A DNA stretch of 64,000 nt, taken from NCBI GenBank assembly GCA_004154925.1, contig QJNS01000020.1, forward strand, positions 62,001 to 126,000, in the 5' to 3' direction. The notes beneath the pieces were generated by a model. It ran no database searches. It was given only the letters and a program-made list of their open reading frames with translations, and was not told the origin of the DNA. This stretch comes from Monosporascus cannonballus. Lineage: Eukaryota; Ascomycota; Sordariomycetes; Xylariales. A program made the position numbers and the translations under genes. Below, piece by piece: positions 1 through 14,575 of the stretch (its first letter is position 1; every line of letters begins with the position of its first letter).

Positions 1-1700
1 GAAAAATAAAATTAATTTTAATTTTCGAATCCATTATAGCTTTAATTATTTTCTTTTTATATTAAGAAAATATTTCGAATTAACTATGCATTTTTCACCT
101 ATTCTATAAAAGGTTTTCGATAATAACATTTTTAATACCTTAATTTTAAAAGCTTTATTTTTTTAAATTAATATATTTTACTAGTATAAAAACGTTTTTA
201 TTTCCGAGTTCTCTTCTTGATAACGTGCTTAATTTAATAATCGTTTATATATATTATAGTGTTTTTTATTTTACTACTATCTTGAAGTCATTTCTTTTTC
301 AGTTCCGCCTTTTGTTTTATGATTTTTAAGTTATGACATTAAAAAGAAGTATTGCCGCATAAGGTATTCTTATTTTCAGGAGCTTATATTAAACGCGAAA
401 TATCGGAAAGTAATATAAATATCTTTGCGATATGGCTTTTTAATTTTATTGTAATGCGGAATATAAGTAATAGGACTTAGAGTATTTTGGTTATTGTAAA
501 GGTTTCGTGCATTGATACTTACTATTTAGTTCGGTTAAGGTTTTATTATTTTATTCGAGCCCAAGGGTATTATTTTTTGGTTTTAAAATAAATAACGCAA
601 TTTTCGGAATAATAAATAGGAAAATGTAACAGGTCGTAAGAATTTACTGCTAGTTTTTTTGGATAAATAGTATACTTCAAGACCTTGCAGAATTCCGAGA
701 ATAACTGTTTATACTAGTTGATGTTTAGCCGAAACTGGCTGTTCTCATCGTATATTTTATATTTCTGTACATCGAAATAACTAAGGCATTTTAGTTTTGT
801 CGTTATTCTAGAAGCCGTTTATTGTAAATGGTATTTACAGACTTTAATCTTAAAGTTTTAGCAAATGGAATAATTTTCGTATTTTGGGATATCGCTCTAG
901 ATCTGAGTAGTTATAGCGATAGTTAAATTTGCCTATAAGGAAGCCGAGTTGATTTTTTTTTCTTTTTTTCTTTTCTTTTTTTTGCTTTATTGTTAATTTT
1001 CTGTTTAGCCGTTCTTGCGTTTTTCTGCGGTTAAGAAAATTTTCCATTTTTGAAGTTTTTTTTAGCGAAGAAACGATATTCCCTTTTAAAATGCCCTTTT
1101 TTGCTATAGTTAAAATACTTTATTTTGAACTTGTTTTTTAGGCTTTTTCGAAGTAGTATTTGCTTTTTTTAAAGATTTGCCTTTGTTTTTCTTAACTTGA
1201 TTATTGGAGTGTTTATTGTTATTTCGTGTGCTAGGTTTTTTTAAGAAGAAATAGGTGTTAAAAATGTGTCCATTAGGGCTAATATTTTGTTAATATATTT
1301 CATAAAATACTTAATCTTGGGCTTTCCATATAACTTATCTTTAACGAGTAATTTGAAGCCATTATAATAAGGATAAAATAAAGCGTTTTTTAGTAACTTA
1401 GAAATAGCAATTAAATAATTAAATTTAGTCGTATATTCGGTGGTTGAGTTAGTTTAGTAAAAAAGGTAAAGTTGCTTAAAAGGTTTTATTTTCTGTTAAG
1501 ACTTTCCAACGAGGTACGTATTTCTTTTCGAATTGCTTAAAATCGTTAGAAATACAATTAGTTATATTCGAAACGTTGTTAAGGTAGTTTTGTAAGTAAT
1601 CTTTTATGATAGGTTCGAATTATAGAAGAATATTTTTAGAAAGTAATTGCAAAATCGTTATTATCTTTTGATAGTCTTTTTGTTAAACAAGTTTTATAAA
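1..1700 (-). repeat. Unidentified protein-coding repeat R, copy 1 (decayed)
   Basis: This AT-rich, stop-riddled stretch shares recognisable blocks with 41,600-42,515 in the same orientation and with the right end of the window in the opposite orientation. For example, the block near 814-862 (GCCGTTTATT, then TTTAA-T-TTAAAGTTTT) recurs near 41,620-41,670, and the block at 1,600-1,645 recurs near 42,320-42,370. On the minus strand, positions about 600-790 read in one frame as a peptide containing QFRLNIN-YK-LF, which recurs in copy 3 at 63,853 onward. A 65-codon minus-strand open stretch at 850-1,047 is very Lys/Arg rich and is probably a surviving fragment, not an active gene. I do not recognise the family. 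The copy probably continues past the left edge. Confidence 0.45.
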
Positions 1701-4700
1701 ATTTAAAATAATGTTCAGTTTGGAACAGAAATTCTTTTAAATACGTAAATCCATTAAAAGGTTTAAAAGAAGTTAATTTGTAACTTTTAACGATTGATAT
1801 TTTATAATAATTAAAGAATAAAACAATTCTTTTCGTGATTTATGTGGAATAATGATAAAATTGAAGTTTTTTTTTGCGTTTATTTTATGCTAAATGAAAA
1901 TAGTCGAAAATTATTTTTTTAATTTCGTGTTTTGTCGAAAGCAAACTGTGAAAAAATTGGCCTTTTTTTAGCGAACTGAACATTTTCCTTTTTTAAGTTC
2001 TGAACGTTCTAGACCAAGAAATCCAATTTTGCTTCCGTAATAAGGTTTTTTTTGGTTGTAAATTTTTTTCTTTTTTTAGGGTCCCGGTTTTATAGTTTTC
2101 TTTAGCTATTTCTTTTTCCGATTCTTTTTGTCTGGACCTTAATAGCATTTTTATGAGCCGGAATAAGTTATTATAAAGGTTGTAAGAATAATAGATTTCT
2201 TTAAAATGAAGTAATAAAGGGTGTTATATTATTTATTAATAGAAAAACATTTTCAATAATTGGTAATTCGTTTAATTTAGTTATTATATATTTATTAATT
2301 TATATTAGGGATCGGATTTATTATGCATTTTTTAAACGTCATTTTATATCATTTTTCGTCTTAAGTTTTAACCAAATTATACGTTAATTAGGCGATAAAT
2401 TATTATTCGGTTATTAATTAAAGATTATTAAAATGTAACGACTCTCTTATATATTTATTTAGAGTTATAAATGGTATCTAGAATGGAATTTTGATTTGTA
2501 AGTAATATTTATACGAAAAAAAGTTTAGTAATTTTATTTATTAAAAGATTTGAGTACCTTTCCTCTAGTTAAGTACAGTTGTCTTTAATTATAAATTTAA
2601 ATCAAATATTAAGAAACGAAATTAAGTAAATAATTTTTATATAAGAAATAGATTTATCATATATTTATATTTTGTGCAACATATACATCTTAAATTTATG
2701 TAATCTATATAATTTGATTAATTTATGAAATTATTTAAGTCAGATTAATTGGGCTCGGAATTACTATCCGAGATTTAGCGGGGATATGTTTACATTAGAT
2801 ATTAAAGATAGAGCTCCTCGAAGCAGAAACCGTTATTCCTATAACACTTTGGCTTTTCGAAACCGAGCTTTTATTTTAGTATTATATGAATATAGAGAAA
2901 TTACATAATAACAATATATAAGTTAGACATATACAAAAATATATTTATACGACCATTAAACTTCATATCGAATTAGGCGGTATAACTATAATCGCGTACG
3001 TTATAGAAATTAAAAAAATATATAAATTAATATAAAAGAGTAACGTAATATAAATAACTTATTTTAATTCGTTTAAATATTAGGCGATTAGCGAACGTAA
3101 ACGAACTGCATAATTAATATTGAATAATTACGTAATAATGATTAAATATATATACGTATTCAGATTTTTTAATATATTAAATATTATGCCATTTGTTGAA
3201 AAATATTTATTATTTTAGAACATTACAAAATATTAATATTATATATATTATATTATTACGTTATATTTACCTTTCAGTTCTTATTATTTCGAACGTAATA
3301 ATATTATTACAATACATATTTCAAATTTATAAATATTTAATAATAATTATCCTAGATTTATTTGTATTCGAATAAACGGTTTTTTTATATAAAAGTATTT
3401 ATAAAACTATTAATATTAAAATTATATAATAATAATCACAAACTTATTAAAAATACGGCGTTAATATTTTAAATAATATAAATATATATAACCACCGCCG
3501 ATATTAATATCCTGCTTAATTAGACTAAAAAATTATAATATAAATCATAAATAATCATAATTTATATTATATTTATTATTATAAAAGTATATTTCTTTTG
3601 AATAATATCTAAAATATGTATTTAAAATAATTAAGGAACTTTTAATAAAAATACAATAATTATAAAATATAAATTAAAAACTTAATTTAATAATTAATAA
3701 ATACAATAAAGTATATTATAAAGAGAATTGAAAAATTATAATAGGTTTTATATATTTTTAAAGGTTTATTAATATTTACATATATTATATACTATAATTA
3801 TAATATCGTTTAATTTCTATTAATTATAATTTAAAATATTTAGGTAAATTTAAATAAATATAATTATTATTATAACTAGATTTAAAATAAGCGTAATTTA
3901 ATATAAAACAATATTTTTTTTAATTTTTATATTAATTTAAATATATATTATATATTTTATATAATATTTATACATAATATAATATATTATATTAATTCCA
4001 TTAATTATTATTATTACTTATTGGTATTTATTTTTAAATTTTGCAAAATATGTATTATTTATTTAAAATATTATTATGCTATTAATTTTGCCAATTTCTA
4101 AATTATTTACCGTAAAATAAATAAATAATAAATATTTATTATATATAATATTAAATTCCTATATATAATAATAAATTTATTACAATATAATATTTAATAT
4201 TAAATTTCTAAATTATATATATATATATTATTATTTATTATTTATTAAAAAAATAATTTGAAAATAATTGGATTTAATATATAATATTTAATAAATATAA
4301 GTATTAAATATATATATATAAAGTTACTTATTAACTTTAAAATACATAATATATAAAATATTATAAATAAAAAATACATATAATATATTTATTAATATAT
4401 ATAATATTAAACTTAATTTCAATATAAATACGTAATAAATAAAATATTTAATAAAGATTTTAAAAATACTATATCTATATTATAAATTTAACAAATAACA
4501 AAGTTATAAATAAAATTAAAACAATTAATAAATTAAACAAATTTGACACAAATTACATAAAAATTTATTTATGAATTAAATAAATATGAAAGGATTATTA
4601 AAGAAAGATTTCATATAAGGTTATATTTAATAAATATTAACTTAGTATTTTTTTTACAAAACAATAAAATATGTATTTTTAAACTTGATATTATTTCAAA

Positions 4701-5388
4701 ATAAATATTTCGTTTTAAAGATATTAAATTAAATTTAAGGAAAATGATTAACAATTAGGAATAATTACTAATTAATTAATATATAATTAATTTCATGAAC
4801 TTAAATTTTTAATTAGCATTATACTCTTTCTTTTATTTAATATAATTCTGTTTAAATTATATATACAATATTTAATAATAATTTTAATTTAAATGTTTAA
4901 TATATATTGAATAAGTGTTAGTAAAATTATTTTAATACATTTATTAAAGGAAATTTTCAATAAGTTAAATACCTATTATTATTTCAAAAGCTATATATAA
5001 ATATTCAAGATATATATATAATATATTTAGAATTTTATATTAAAACATTCAGATGTTAATAGGTTTCGTTTTATTCTTTTAACATAATATTATTTAATAA
5101 TATTTATATATTTATAGAAAGTTAAAAGGAATAAATTAATTAATATACTTACCTATTTTTAAATAATATACCTTTTAATTATAAAACATTTTCATTATAT
5201 TGCGAAATATAATTGTAATTAATAAAATAATTATATTTTAACTAAATTCTATTTAAAAATATATTATATATATTGTTATTTTACGTAAATATTTTTACAT
5301 TCATTAAAGTATATTTATATTTAATAATTTTATAATTGAAATAAATATTAAAAATTTACTTAGTATATATAATAAAATATCTTTTTAT
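1701..5388. other. AT-rich sequence without recognisable gene
   Basis: I see no gene, RNA or clear repeat boundary here. The sequence is dominated by A/T runs and short TA repeats (for example 4,215-4,235). A slightly GC-richer patch at about 2,748-2,870 (GGGCTCGGAATTACTATCCG and onward) may be the remnant of an older insertion, but I found no second copy. The 60-codon open stretch at 3,193-3,375 is Ile/Tyr/Leu only and looks like chance. Confidence 0.6.
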
Positions 5389-5390
5389 TA

Positions 5391-5449
5391 TAACGTATTA
5401 AGCCAGCTCGCAAGCCAAACGACCTCGCGAACCGTTTTTATCAACATAT
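5391..5449 (+). repeat. Left terminal inverted repeat of transposon F
   Basis: GC-richer than its surroundings. Its reverse complement matches the interrupted right terminal repeat (21,385-21,416 joined to 33,525-33,550), sharing core blocks such as AGC-AAAC-AC-TCGCGA-CCG. Preceded by TA. Confidence 0.75.
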
Positions 5450-5452
5450 TAA

Positions 5453-5859
5453 TGCTACGATCTAACCGGCTACGGCCTGCAGAAACGGTCCCCGACAAAG
5501 ACAAGCCAAAAAAAGACAGCTGGTTAAGTCACGTAATAAATCACCAACTTACTAGTGGTAAATCAGTAAGCCGGATTATTAATTTATTAATGATCAGCCA
5601 ATACGCTGGATTACCAACTTATTGATAATAAGCTAGTAAACCAATATAATATATATATTTATATTATCTTTATAATTTGAAACATTTTGATTTACAATTA
5701 CTGATTCATATTTATTATTTGTAATATAATTTCGGGACTTTTAGTATTACGAAACGTAATACTTTATTATATTTATTGCTTAAAATCTTAAAATACTTTT
5801 GTTAATATAAATCTGTATAACTTATGTTTAATAATTGATTAATTCGCTAAGCTCTTATA
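5453..5859 (+). repeat. 5' LTR of gypsy element A
   Basis: About 407 bp. It aligns with 19,227-19,631 and, inverted, with the LTRs of element C. It contains tandem hairpin units (AGCCGGATTA...ACCAACTTA) at about 5,545-5,640 that are less decayed than the interior. Confidence 0.88.
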
Positions 5860-7329
5860 TGTTACAAACTTTTATTTAGTAGTACCGTTAAACTCTGAGC
5901 AATATTGTCGACATTATATTTATTGGCAAACAGCTTGAATAGCCCATTTGCTAGGTTCTTAATAACCCGGATATCAGAATGCAATATGAGGAAAAAAAGG
6001 AATTATTTTATCTTTTTCGCAAATATTTTTTCGACGCCCGGATATCATAAATAAACGTATCCTCTAATTTAAAAGTGATAATAATACCCTTATAACGCCT
6101 CTTTAAATCGCTTATAAAAAGACTTAGGAAAAAAAGAAAACTTTTAAAATCTAAAAGACGTTTTAAATAAACTAAATTACTTCCCAAAATTCTGCTAAAA
6201 ATTTAAAAAAGGTCCTTATATTTTTTTAAATTAATACTTTTCGGCAGAATCCCGACCAGGTTATAATTGTTTTTAATTTAATACCGAATATATTTCCAGA
6301 ATATTTCAATTCGATTATTTACGCTAATTATATAAATTAAATTCGTAAGAGGACGATTTACCGAAAACGCGGTTATTTGATTCGAACCCGTTATGTAAAA
6401 ATAGATTATTTTGTTAATTAGACAACGAAACATGGAAAGTATACGAACATATAATAATTATAAATAATTTAAATAAATTTTAATAAAAGCATTCGAAATA
6501 ATAATCGAAAAATTAAAAGTCGAAATATAAATCCAGTAATTACGACAAAACGATTAATATCTAGTTACGGTAATACGTTTAAATAGTTAACGTTTAAACT
6601 GAATTAAAAACAAAAATATTAATAAATAAATTTTTCGATAGTCGAAAAAATATAAAAAAAGTCCTTTTAAAATTAATCGGCTTAACTATTTATTAGATTA
6701 TATCGTTATAGCGATTAAGATTAATAATCGATAGTATGTCTAGCGTACGAAGGGCATTAAGGGAAGAAATAACAACAAAGCTCGATATACGGCCAATACC
6801 AGTATTTTTCGTCGTGGTAATACTTTTTACGATACGGAACCAGGACCTATGGAATTAAGGGCCATATATAGAAAGAACTGAAACCAGACCAAGTGCTTCA
6901 ATTGCAACAAAATAGGACATAAGGCAGCATAATACATGGCACCTAAAAAGCCCCGTTAGGATAACTAAAAAAACCGTACTCGAAAAATAATCCAGAAAGA
7001 ATTAAAAGAACAAAAGTAAATCCATTAATATAATTCGGTCTAAGTACTTACCGGGCCCCCTATAGCGAAAAATTCAATAAGAGATGTAAAAAACCAAAAG
7101 GCTAGCTCGATAAACATTACGATTACTATAAGAAAAATTAAAAAGAGAATTACGAAAAAATTACGATTAAATAAAAAAGATTTATTCTGAAATTCTTAAT
7201 TAATACGGCAAAATACATACTATAAATTGTCGACGACGAGAATATCCCGATTACGAAAAATGGAAACAGTATATATACGAAAGAATTACCCGTATATATG
7301 TGAAAATACAGCCCCTAAAAGGATAAGGG
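5860..7329 (+). pseudogene. Gag remnant of gypsy element A
   Basis: Decayed gag region between the 5' LTR and nested element B. At 6,891-6,936 the plus strand reads KCFNCNKIGHKAA-stop-Y, a CX2CX4HX4C retroviral zinc knuckle in which the last Cys has become Tyr and the preceding residue a stop, both explained by single transition mutations. The knuckle in minus-strand element D (47,920-47,965) is nearly identical. Numerous in-frame stops make it non-coding. The nucleocapsid role (RNA packaging in the virus-like particle) is inferred from the family. Confidence 0.75.
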
Positions 7330-7522
7330 TGGTAGCCGACCAGCCATCGATCAGCCACCGACCCACTTATTAATATAAATCCATTATCTGGCAGCTAATG
7401 GGAAATGCCAGATAGAAATAACTTAATATATTTATTTCTTGGAATCTGCTTTACGATTAATCGGAGATTACCTTACTTAATTTATAGTTATCCATTATTT
7501 TATAATTTTTTTATTTATTATA
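7330..7522 (+). repeat. 5' LTR of gypsy element B
   Basis: About 190 bp, direct repeat of 14,391-14,575. Its first 90 bp keep a normal GC content while the interior does not. The 3' edge is approximate because of a T-run that differs between the copies. Confidence 0.75.
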
Positions 7523-9599
7523 AAGTGTAACGTAATAATTTTTAAAAGCAGAATTCGCCGGTTACAAAACGAATTTAGGTTATTAGTCGAAAAGATCGCC
7601 AATCGGAACCTAACCGACGAACGATTAATTACGGTATAGGAATAGGCGAAAAAGCTTATAACGGAACTTTAACGGGTAAAGGACCATAATCCCCGAGATC
7701 CCGAATTACCTTATATATATAATAAGGATACATTCCGATAACCTTTAATTAAACGGTCGGAAAATGGGCATAATATGACGAACGCATTCCGGAATTTAAA
7801 ATAAAAAAGGATTAAACACTTTAATAATAACTAGATTTTGGAAATTATTTGTTAATAAAACGAATAATATTCGGAATTATTCTAATAATTAACCGAATAA
7901 TAAGTAATAATTTAAATTAAAAAGAAATTAAATAAAATTTATTACGAAAATTTATATATAAAATTTAAGGCGAAATATTTTTATTTATATTTAATAGGTT
8001 ATAAATTATATAAATGCTTTTATTATAAATATTTAATAATTATATTACGTTACGCTTAATTATTTTAATTACGAAAAGAAATTAAAAATAAAAAGTTTAT
8101 AAACTTTTATTAAGAAAAATTATGTAAATCCTTATTTTTTCAATAACAAACATAAGAAATAATTTATAAAACTATAATAACGATTTAATTAATCGCCGTT
8201 AGATTTTTACGTTAAATAAAAGTTTTTGATTTATAAAATAAAATTTATAAACGTTTTTATTCCGGAAAACGATCGAAATAATAAACGTTCTATTTTTAAT
8301 TATTTTTATAAATTAATATTAAAATTACGAAATATTTTATTATAAAAAACGTTAAATTGAAACAAATTAACAACATAATAAATAAGGTAAAACGTTATTG
8401 AAACGCTTAGAAAAAGGCAAAAAAAACCGATTATTTTTTGCTAAAAATATTAATAAAAATAAATAATTTTACTTTAATGTTTTCAGGAAAAGAGATTCCT
8501 AGAATAAATTAAAGGCGCCGTATAAAAATAATAACAACCGTAAGCGTTTTTAAATTCGGAAAGCAAATAATCGCTAAGTTAATTTTAATTAAAGTAAATT
8601 TATATAACTTAATGCTTTTAATTTTTATAAGGGCTTATTTAAGTATTATAATTATAAGAAATTAGGTTATAAAAATATAAATTTCAAATTAAAAGAAAAG
8701 CGAAAATCTTGTTATTCCGACTATATTAAAATTGATTTACGAAAACCGTATAAAATATTTTAATATATACCGATAAATTAAATTAATTCCTAACGTAACA
8801 TTAAAAAAAGAAGCGGAATAAGCGAATATATTTAATTTATTTCGGCTAATAATTTGGAAATAATCGGAATAAAGCCACTTTTTAAAAAATTGTATTTATT
8901 AAGAAAATATGGGGGATATAACGGTATAAATAAATATAAATACCGGAATATAAATAAATATTATAAGTAAAGAATTGGTAAAAAAAATTAATTTCTAATT
9001 AATTTCCGTAAATATTTTAGGCTTTATCGATATAAACAGCACGTATATCAAATATTATAAGGCTTACGAAATTCTTATTAATATAATATATAATAATAAG
9101 AACGAGCGAAATTTTAAGTAAATTTATTTTATAATATATCGTAATCAAAAAACGCCCGAATTTTTATTATTTAAACCCGGAATAAGAAAATTAAGGATTT
9201 CATTAAATATAATTATATATTAATAATTATACAGATTATTATAAAAGGTCGATAAATAAAAGATTATCAATTTAATATTTTCTAGTAAATAAATTTATAT
9301 TAATAACCTGATAAATTTAGCCGAAAAGCGAAATATTCTGCCATTTGGGGAATAATAAAAATAAGTGTTAACAAACTTTTTTATATACTTAAAAATTTTC
9401 TAATAAATATATTCAGAAAGAATAACGAAAAAAACACCTTAATTATTAAGGGCAAAATATATAATAAGTTTGATTTTACAGAAAATACCTTTATTTGGCT
9501 TAATTTACCGTATTTCCGAAATTTAAAAAAAAGTATTCGAAAAATATATTCGAACACATTTAAAGGTATGCCAGATACGTTATTTGAAAACGAACGTAA

Positions 9600-12000
9600 A
9601 GATATTAATATTATTTACGCTTAAAAAAATAATAATTTCCGAATATATATTAATTATAAAAGGTAAAATTAGGTAATAATAAAAAATTAATATTTTTGAT
9701 TTTTGATTTTAAAAATTATAAATTATTTCGAATTCGTTAAAATATTTTCGAAAGTTAATTTTAAATATATTTATTATTATATTAGAATTAGAAAAGGTAA
9801 TTAATAAAAGCCCTTTTTCCGAACGCGGTACAGGTAATTTAAATATACGGTTATAGTATTTAGCTTTATTAATTTATTAATTCCGTTTTAAATTTATATA
9901 TTTAAAATATTAACTAAATTAATTAATGATTTATTCGGATAACGTAAAGATATTTACGAACAATTTTCAATTAATTTACGAACAATTATTATAATATCAA
10001 GAATTTGCCTAATTATTTAAATACGAATTTTTCAAAAAAAAAATATTTCAAATTTATATTTACTATTAACGGTTTAAAAACAAACCGCTAATAAGTTCAT
10101 ATTATTAAAATATTACTAAAATTAAAGTTAATTTATAATATTTCAATATTTTTAAGATTTATGAATTTTTATCGAAAATATATTTTTTAGTATTTACGTA
10201 TTACCTAATTTATTATTAAGGTTTTAAAAAAGGCACAAAGTAAAAAGAAATAACAAAATTCCGATAACCTAAAAAAATTAAAAAAGCGCTCCCAAATTTA
10301 AAAAATACCTTTTAATTGGTAATTATTTTCCGATATTAAAATATTCTTAAATATATAAAGGTTAAAATAAACGCCTTAATAAAAGCCATATTAAGGATAT
10401 TTTTATAAGACAATAAAAGGTATTACCGCTTAATTATATATTGGTTACGAAAATTAAGTATAACCCAAAACTAATGAGTTATAAAATAATAAGAATTATT
10501 AGCGATTATAAAAAGCTTAAAATATTAATAATAATATTTTAAAAGTATGGAAAAGATTTTTAATATTTATTAATTATATAACGTTAAAAATTTAATAAAG
10601 GCGCCGTCGTATAATTTTAAAAAAAGGTTGACCTAATAGGTTTATTACCTTATGTAATTTAATGTTAAGATTTAATACCAATTAGGCGTTATTAATCCGG
10701 CGGATAAATTATTTAAACGCCTAGATAATATATTAAGGGAAATTACATATATAAATTTAATCCTTATATTATTTAAATACTTCGGATTTATAATTAATAC
10801 GTCGGAAAACGTACGAAAAATAGTTATAAATATATAATGCGATTTAAAATATTATAAAAAGGCCAAAAGCCTTATAAAAATAACGTAAAATTCGTTTATT
10901 GCAAAATTACAAAATATATTTTAAGTACCGAAAATTTAAGTAATTATTATTTGCGTAAAAAGAGCGGAAAAATTTTGTTATAGGTTTCGAAAAAGCTTTT
11001 AATGGGGAGAAAATTAAGAAATTATATATTTACTGAATTTAATATTTGCGAATAATAATATAAATACGAATCGTAATAGTAATACAATTAATAATTAAAT
11101 AATAATAATTACAAATTATAACCGTATTACGATCGGATTTCGAAAAGTTTAAAAATGACGAAATAAATATTAAAGTTATTATTTACAATTAATACGTTTT
11201 ATGTCCTTTGGCAAAAAAGTTATTTAAAAACGAAACGGCATTTTAATCGAAAGTTTCCTGATAATTTTATGATTAAGTTCGAAAATTACAAATTAAAGAT
11301 TTAAATATTATAAAGCTAATATAAATAGTTGGATATTAAGCCGGAATAAAAAAAGAATATTTTTTTAAATTTAAATGAAGTTTTATATTATTAGGATATA
11401 TTTGTAATTTCCTTATAAGGCCTTTTACGAAAATAATTAATTAATTAATATTGTAATAATTCAAAAGAAAAATATATAAAATATATCTGTATATTTGAAT
11501 TAATAATTAAAATTTTTTATTGGGAAAATATGGTAAATAATATCTGAAAATAAATTAAGTAATAATTGAATTATTAAGGCATAACAAAGTTACGTTATAA
11601 ATTATATAAATAATTATAGCCTTTGCCGTTATTTAAGCAATTTTTCTAAAAAGTCTTATTAAATTTTATTACAGAACTTCTTAAAAACCTAGGTTGAAAT
11701 AGGTTAAAATACGACGTAATTCTGGTGATCGTCGACCGTTTTACAAAATTAAAATTATTTATCCTTACGGTTAAAACCTTAACCGTAACCGAATTAATTT
11801 AATTACTTTACGACGAAATTAAATATAAATTCGATACGTTAACCGGAATTGTTAACGATAAAGATAAATTATTAACGAATTAATTTTGGGTGGAATTTTG
11901 CAAAAAACGAAAAATAAAACAGCGAGTATCGACCGTTTATTTTTTGCAAATTGATAAGTAAACGAAACGTATTTATTAGGTTTTAAAATATTATTTACGT
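9600..12000 (+). pseudogene. Pol (RT-RNase H-integrase) remnant of element B
   Basis: Conserved gypsy pol blocks can be read across stops on the plus strand. Around 10,161-10,300 there is FYRKYI followed by a Lys-rich stretch and a LKKLKK block, as at the RT/RNase H junction of fungal gypsy elements. At 10,590-10,727 there is NLIKAPSYNF and later NPAD-LF-RLD, the RNase H C-terminal signature. At 11,640-11,770 NFITELL and YDVILVIVDRFTKL match the integrase core, including the first catalytic Asp region. Frameshifts and dozens of stops make it non-functional. Confidence 0.75.
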
Positions 12001-14390
12001 AATTACGTTAATAAGTATTAAAATAATTAAATAAGGTTATTACGAAATACGGAATTCGTATATAATAATATGCAAAACGCATTTATTAGCCGTTTTTTGT
12101 TTAAAATTTTATATAAGTATTATTTAAAAATAATAAAATATTTTTTAAAAAGATGTAAAAAATAAGTATAAGGAATTAAAGAGCGTTTCGAAAAAATGGC
12201 GGTTATTTGTTAAGTAATATACAAATATTAAAAAGAAATAACGGTAACCTAGAAAAAATATTATGATTAATGTTATACGTTTATAGACTTTTAATTACGG
12301 TAATAAATAAATTTATCGATTAAAAATTAAAAATTTAAAAATAAGAAATTCGTATTTATTTATATCCGAATTGCGATTAAAAAACGAATAAGTTCTTAAG
12401 TATACAAAATAATTTTTTTATTAAATATTAACGGATGAATAATATATTTCTAATATTTTTGCTAAAACCGTAATATAACCGGGAACCGGGTAACGTTTAA
12501 ATAATGTTATCGAATTTAATAAAAAAATAAGAAAAATAAATAATAAAAAATATTGTCCGTTATTAAAATAACCGGATATAGCGCGAATACCTAATTAAAT
12601 AAGAAAGTTGGCCCGCTAAATATAATATGTAAAAGTTCCGAAAATATTTTGAATATATATTTAAAATATTATAACGCTACAAAAAGAAAATTAAATATAT
12701 ATAAAAAAGTAAAACGATTTAAAAATTGTAAAATAATAATAACCTAATTAAAAACTAATTATTTAATAACTATAAAAATTATAAAACTTAATTTCAAATA
12801 AAATTAAAATATTAACATTAAAATACTATTTAATTATATAATTGTTTTTAAATTTTCAATAAATAATTATTTTGTCATATATTAATTGGAAATTTATAAA
12901 CGATATAAAAAAATAAACCTTTATTTCGACACCAAAATTTCGCGTTTAATTATTAAGTTTTACGTTAATTAATATTTGGTAAGTATATTAAGGACATTAA
13001 TATAAAAATATCGGAAAATAATTAGAAAATATATAATGGCAAAAAAGGGGTATATTTTTTAAATTTATTAGGCGTAAAATTCGGAAAAAAACTTAAAAAC
13101 GTTTTGTTTTTTACAAAAAATACGGCCTAAATAACTGATATATAATTTATTATTAATCGAAAATAAAGTGTCGTTTTTAAAAGGTTTAATATATTTAGAT
13201 TTGGTAATAATTTTGCCGAATACAGCCGTTTTTTAATTATAATTATTAATAAATATCAAAGTTTTATTAAAGCGTTATAAAACGAACGGAAAATGTTTAT
13301 AAATAAGAAACGTAATAACATAACGGTTTTCGAAAATTATTTTATTTATGGAGGTATTTTAAAAATGCGCTTAATTAGCAATTAAGTACGGAATAATAAA
13401 AAACCTTAATATTTATAAAAAAATTTTAAGTTTCCAAATTTATAAAATAATATTAAAACTGGATTTCCATAATTATAACGGATAATCGGAAACTGACCTT
13501 AATTATATTAAGGAAATGATATTTTTTAATAATAATTGCGTTAAAAGCGAATTCGGCCTTACGAAAGATATCGCGTTGACCACCGATTGCAATTACGTTA
13601 AAATATTTATATTAAGTATCTGTAATACGAATTTTTTCGAATATTTTAATTAATTTTTAATTATCTGTAACGAATTAAAAAATTATTTAGGCGGTATTTT
13701 TAAGGATAATCGAAATTTGAACGGAAATTAAATAACGATATTAATAATATTAAGAATAATTATGTATCGCATAAAAAATCTTATAATAATAATTAGTTAT
13801 AACGTAATTTAAGGTATTTATAATTTGAACGTAAATCGTATGATAAACGAAATAACGAAATATTACGTAAATATAGTACGGTTTATTGCCGCCCGTAATA
13901 TAATTAATATTTATCTTATTATTGGCGTTAAAGGGATAACGTTAAAAGAAATCCCAGTTCTTTTTAATATTAAAATATTAGTTTTTTTGGAATTGCTTAC
14001 GAAAAAGAAATATAGCGAACGGGAAATAATACGCAGAATAAACGGAGAAGGCGAAATAAAAATAAAGAAAAACGGAAGACCGAACGGAACGCGTACGTAA
14101 AAAAATGGAGATATAGGCCCGAAAGGGAAAAAGAAAAAAAGGTAAACAAAATAGGGCTAAAAACGGATTATAATAAGGAAATAGGCGGAACATACTTAAT
14201 TATATAATATAATACGTATCACTTATTACGGTAACCACTTATAATATAATATAACGGTAAATTATCGGCAAATATACGTAATTAGGTTTACGAAATACGT
14301 TATATTAAATTAATCATATTGTTATTAGGGATTAATAATTTAAAAAAAAGGGAAATAATTATAAGAATATAACTTTTATAAGAATAAGGC
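12001..14390 (+). other. 3' interior of element B, no identifiable gene
   Basis: Between the integrase block and the 3' LTR I see no recognisable domain. A 91-codon open stretch at 13,825-14,100 (rich in Ile, Arg and Lys) has no motif I know. It sits where some gypsy elements carry an extra 3' reading frame, so it could be a surviving fragment or chance. Confidence 0.4.
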
Positions 14391-14575
14391 TGGTAATCGA
14401 CCAGCTACCGATCAGCCACCGACCTACGTATTAGTATAAATCCACCATCTGGTAATTAATGAGAAACGCCAAATAAAAGTAACCTAATACATTTACTTCT
14501 TGGAATCTGCTTTACGACTGGTCGGAGATCACCTCACCCAGCTTACAGCTATCTATTATCTTACAATATATTATA
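14391..14575 (+). repeat. 3' LTR of gypsy element B
   Basis: Direct repeat of 7,330-7,522, better preserved (GGTCGGAGATCACCTCACCC versus its decayed counterpart). Element A sequence resumes after it. Confidence 0.75.

Larger units (their letters stand above)
7330..14575 (+). mobile_element. Ty3/gypsy element B, nested in A, RIP-decayed
   Basis: Short direct repeats at 7,330-7,522 and 14,391-14,575 begin TGGTA-CCGACCAGC and share the long block GGAATCTGCTTTACGA, so they are LTRs of about 190 bp. The interior reads as gypsy pol on the plus strand: a FYRKYI block near 10,161-10,190, an INPAD-LF-RLD block at 10,691-10,727 that matches the end of gypsy RNase H regions, and an integrase block YDVILVIVDRFTKL near 11,725-11,770. 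The 3' LTR boundary is uncertain by some 10 bp and I could not find a convincing target duplication. It interrupts the gag-to-pol junction of A and so is younger than A. Confidence 0.8.

Noticed and set aside
1..1700. Starship captain / DUF3435-type tyrosine recombinase for repeat R
   Set aside because: A few Cys-containing segments of the minus strand were reminiscent of such C-terminal fingers, but they fell in a different frame from the conserved peptide and no recombinase motif was seen.
13825..14100. 91-codon ORF as an active gene
   Set aside because: Inside a RIP-decayed gypsy element near its 3' LTR, with biased Ile/Lys/Arg content and no motif.
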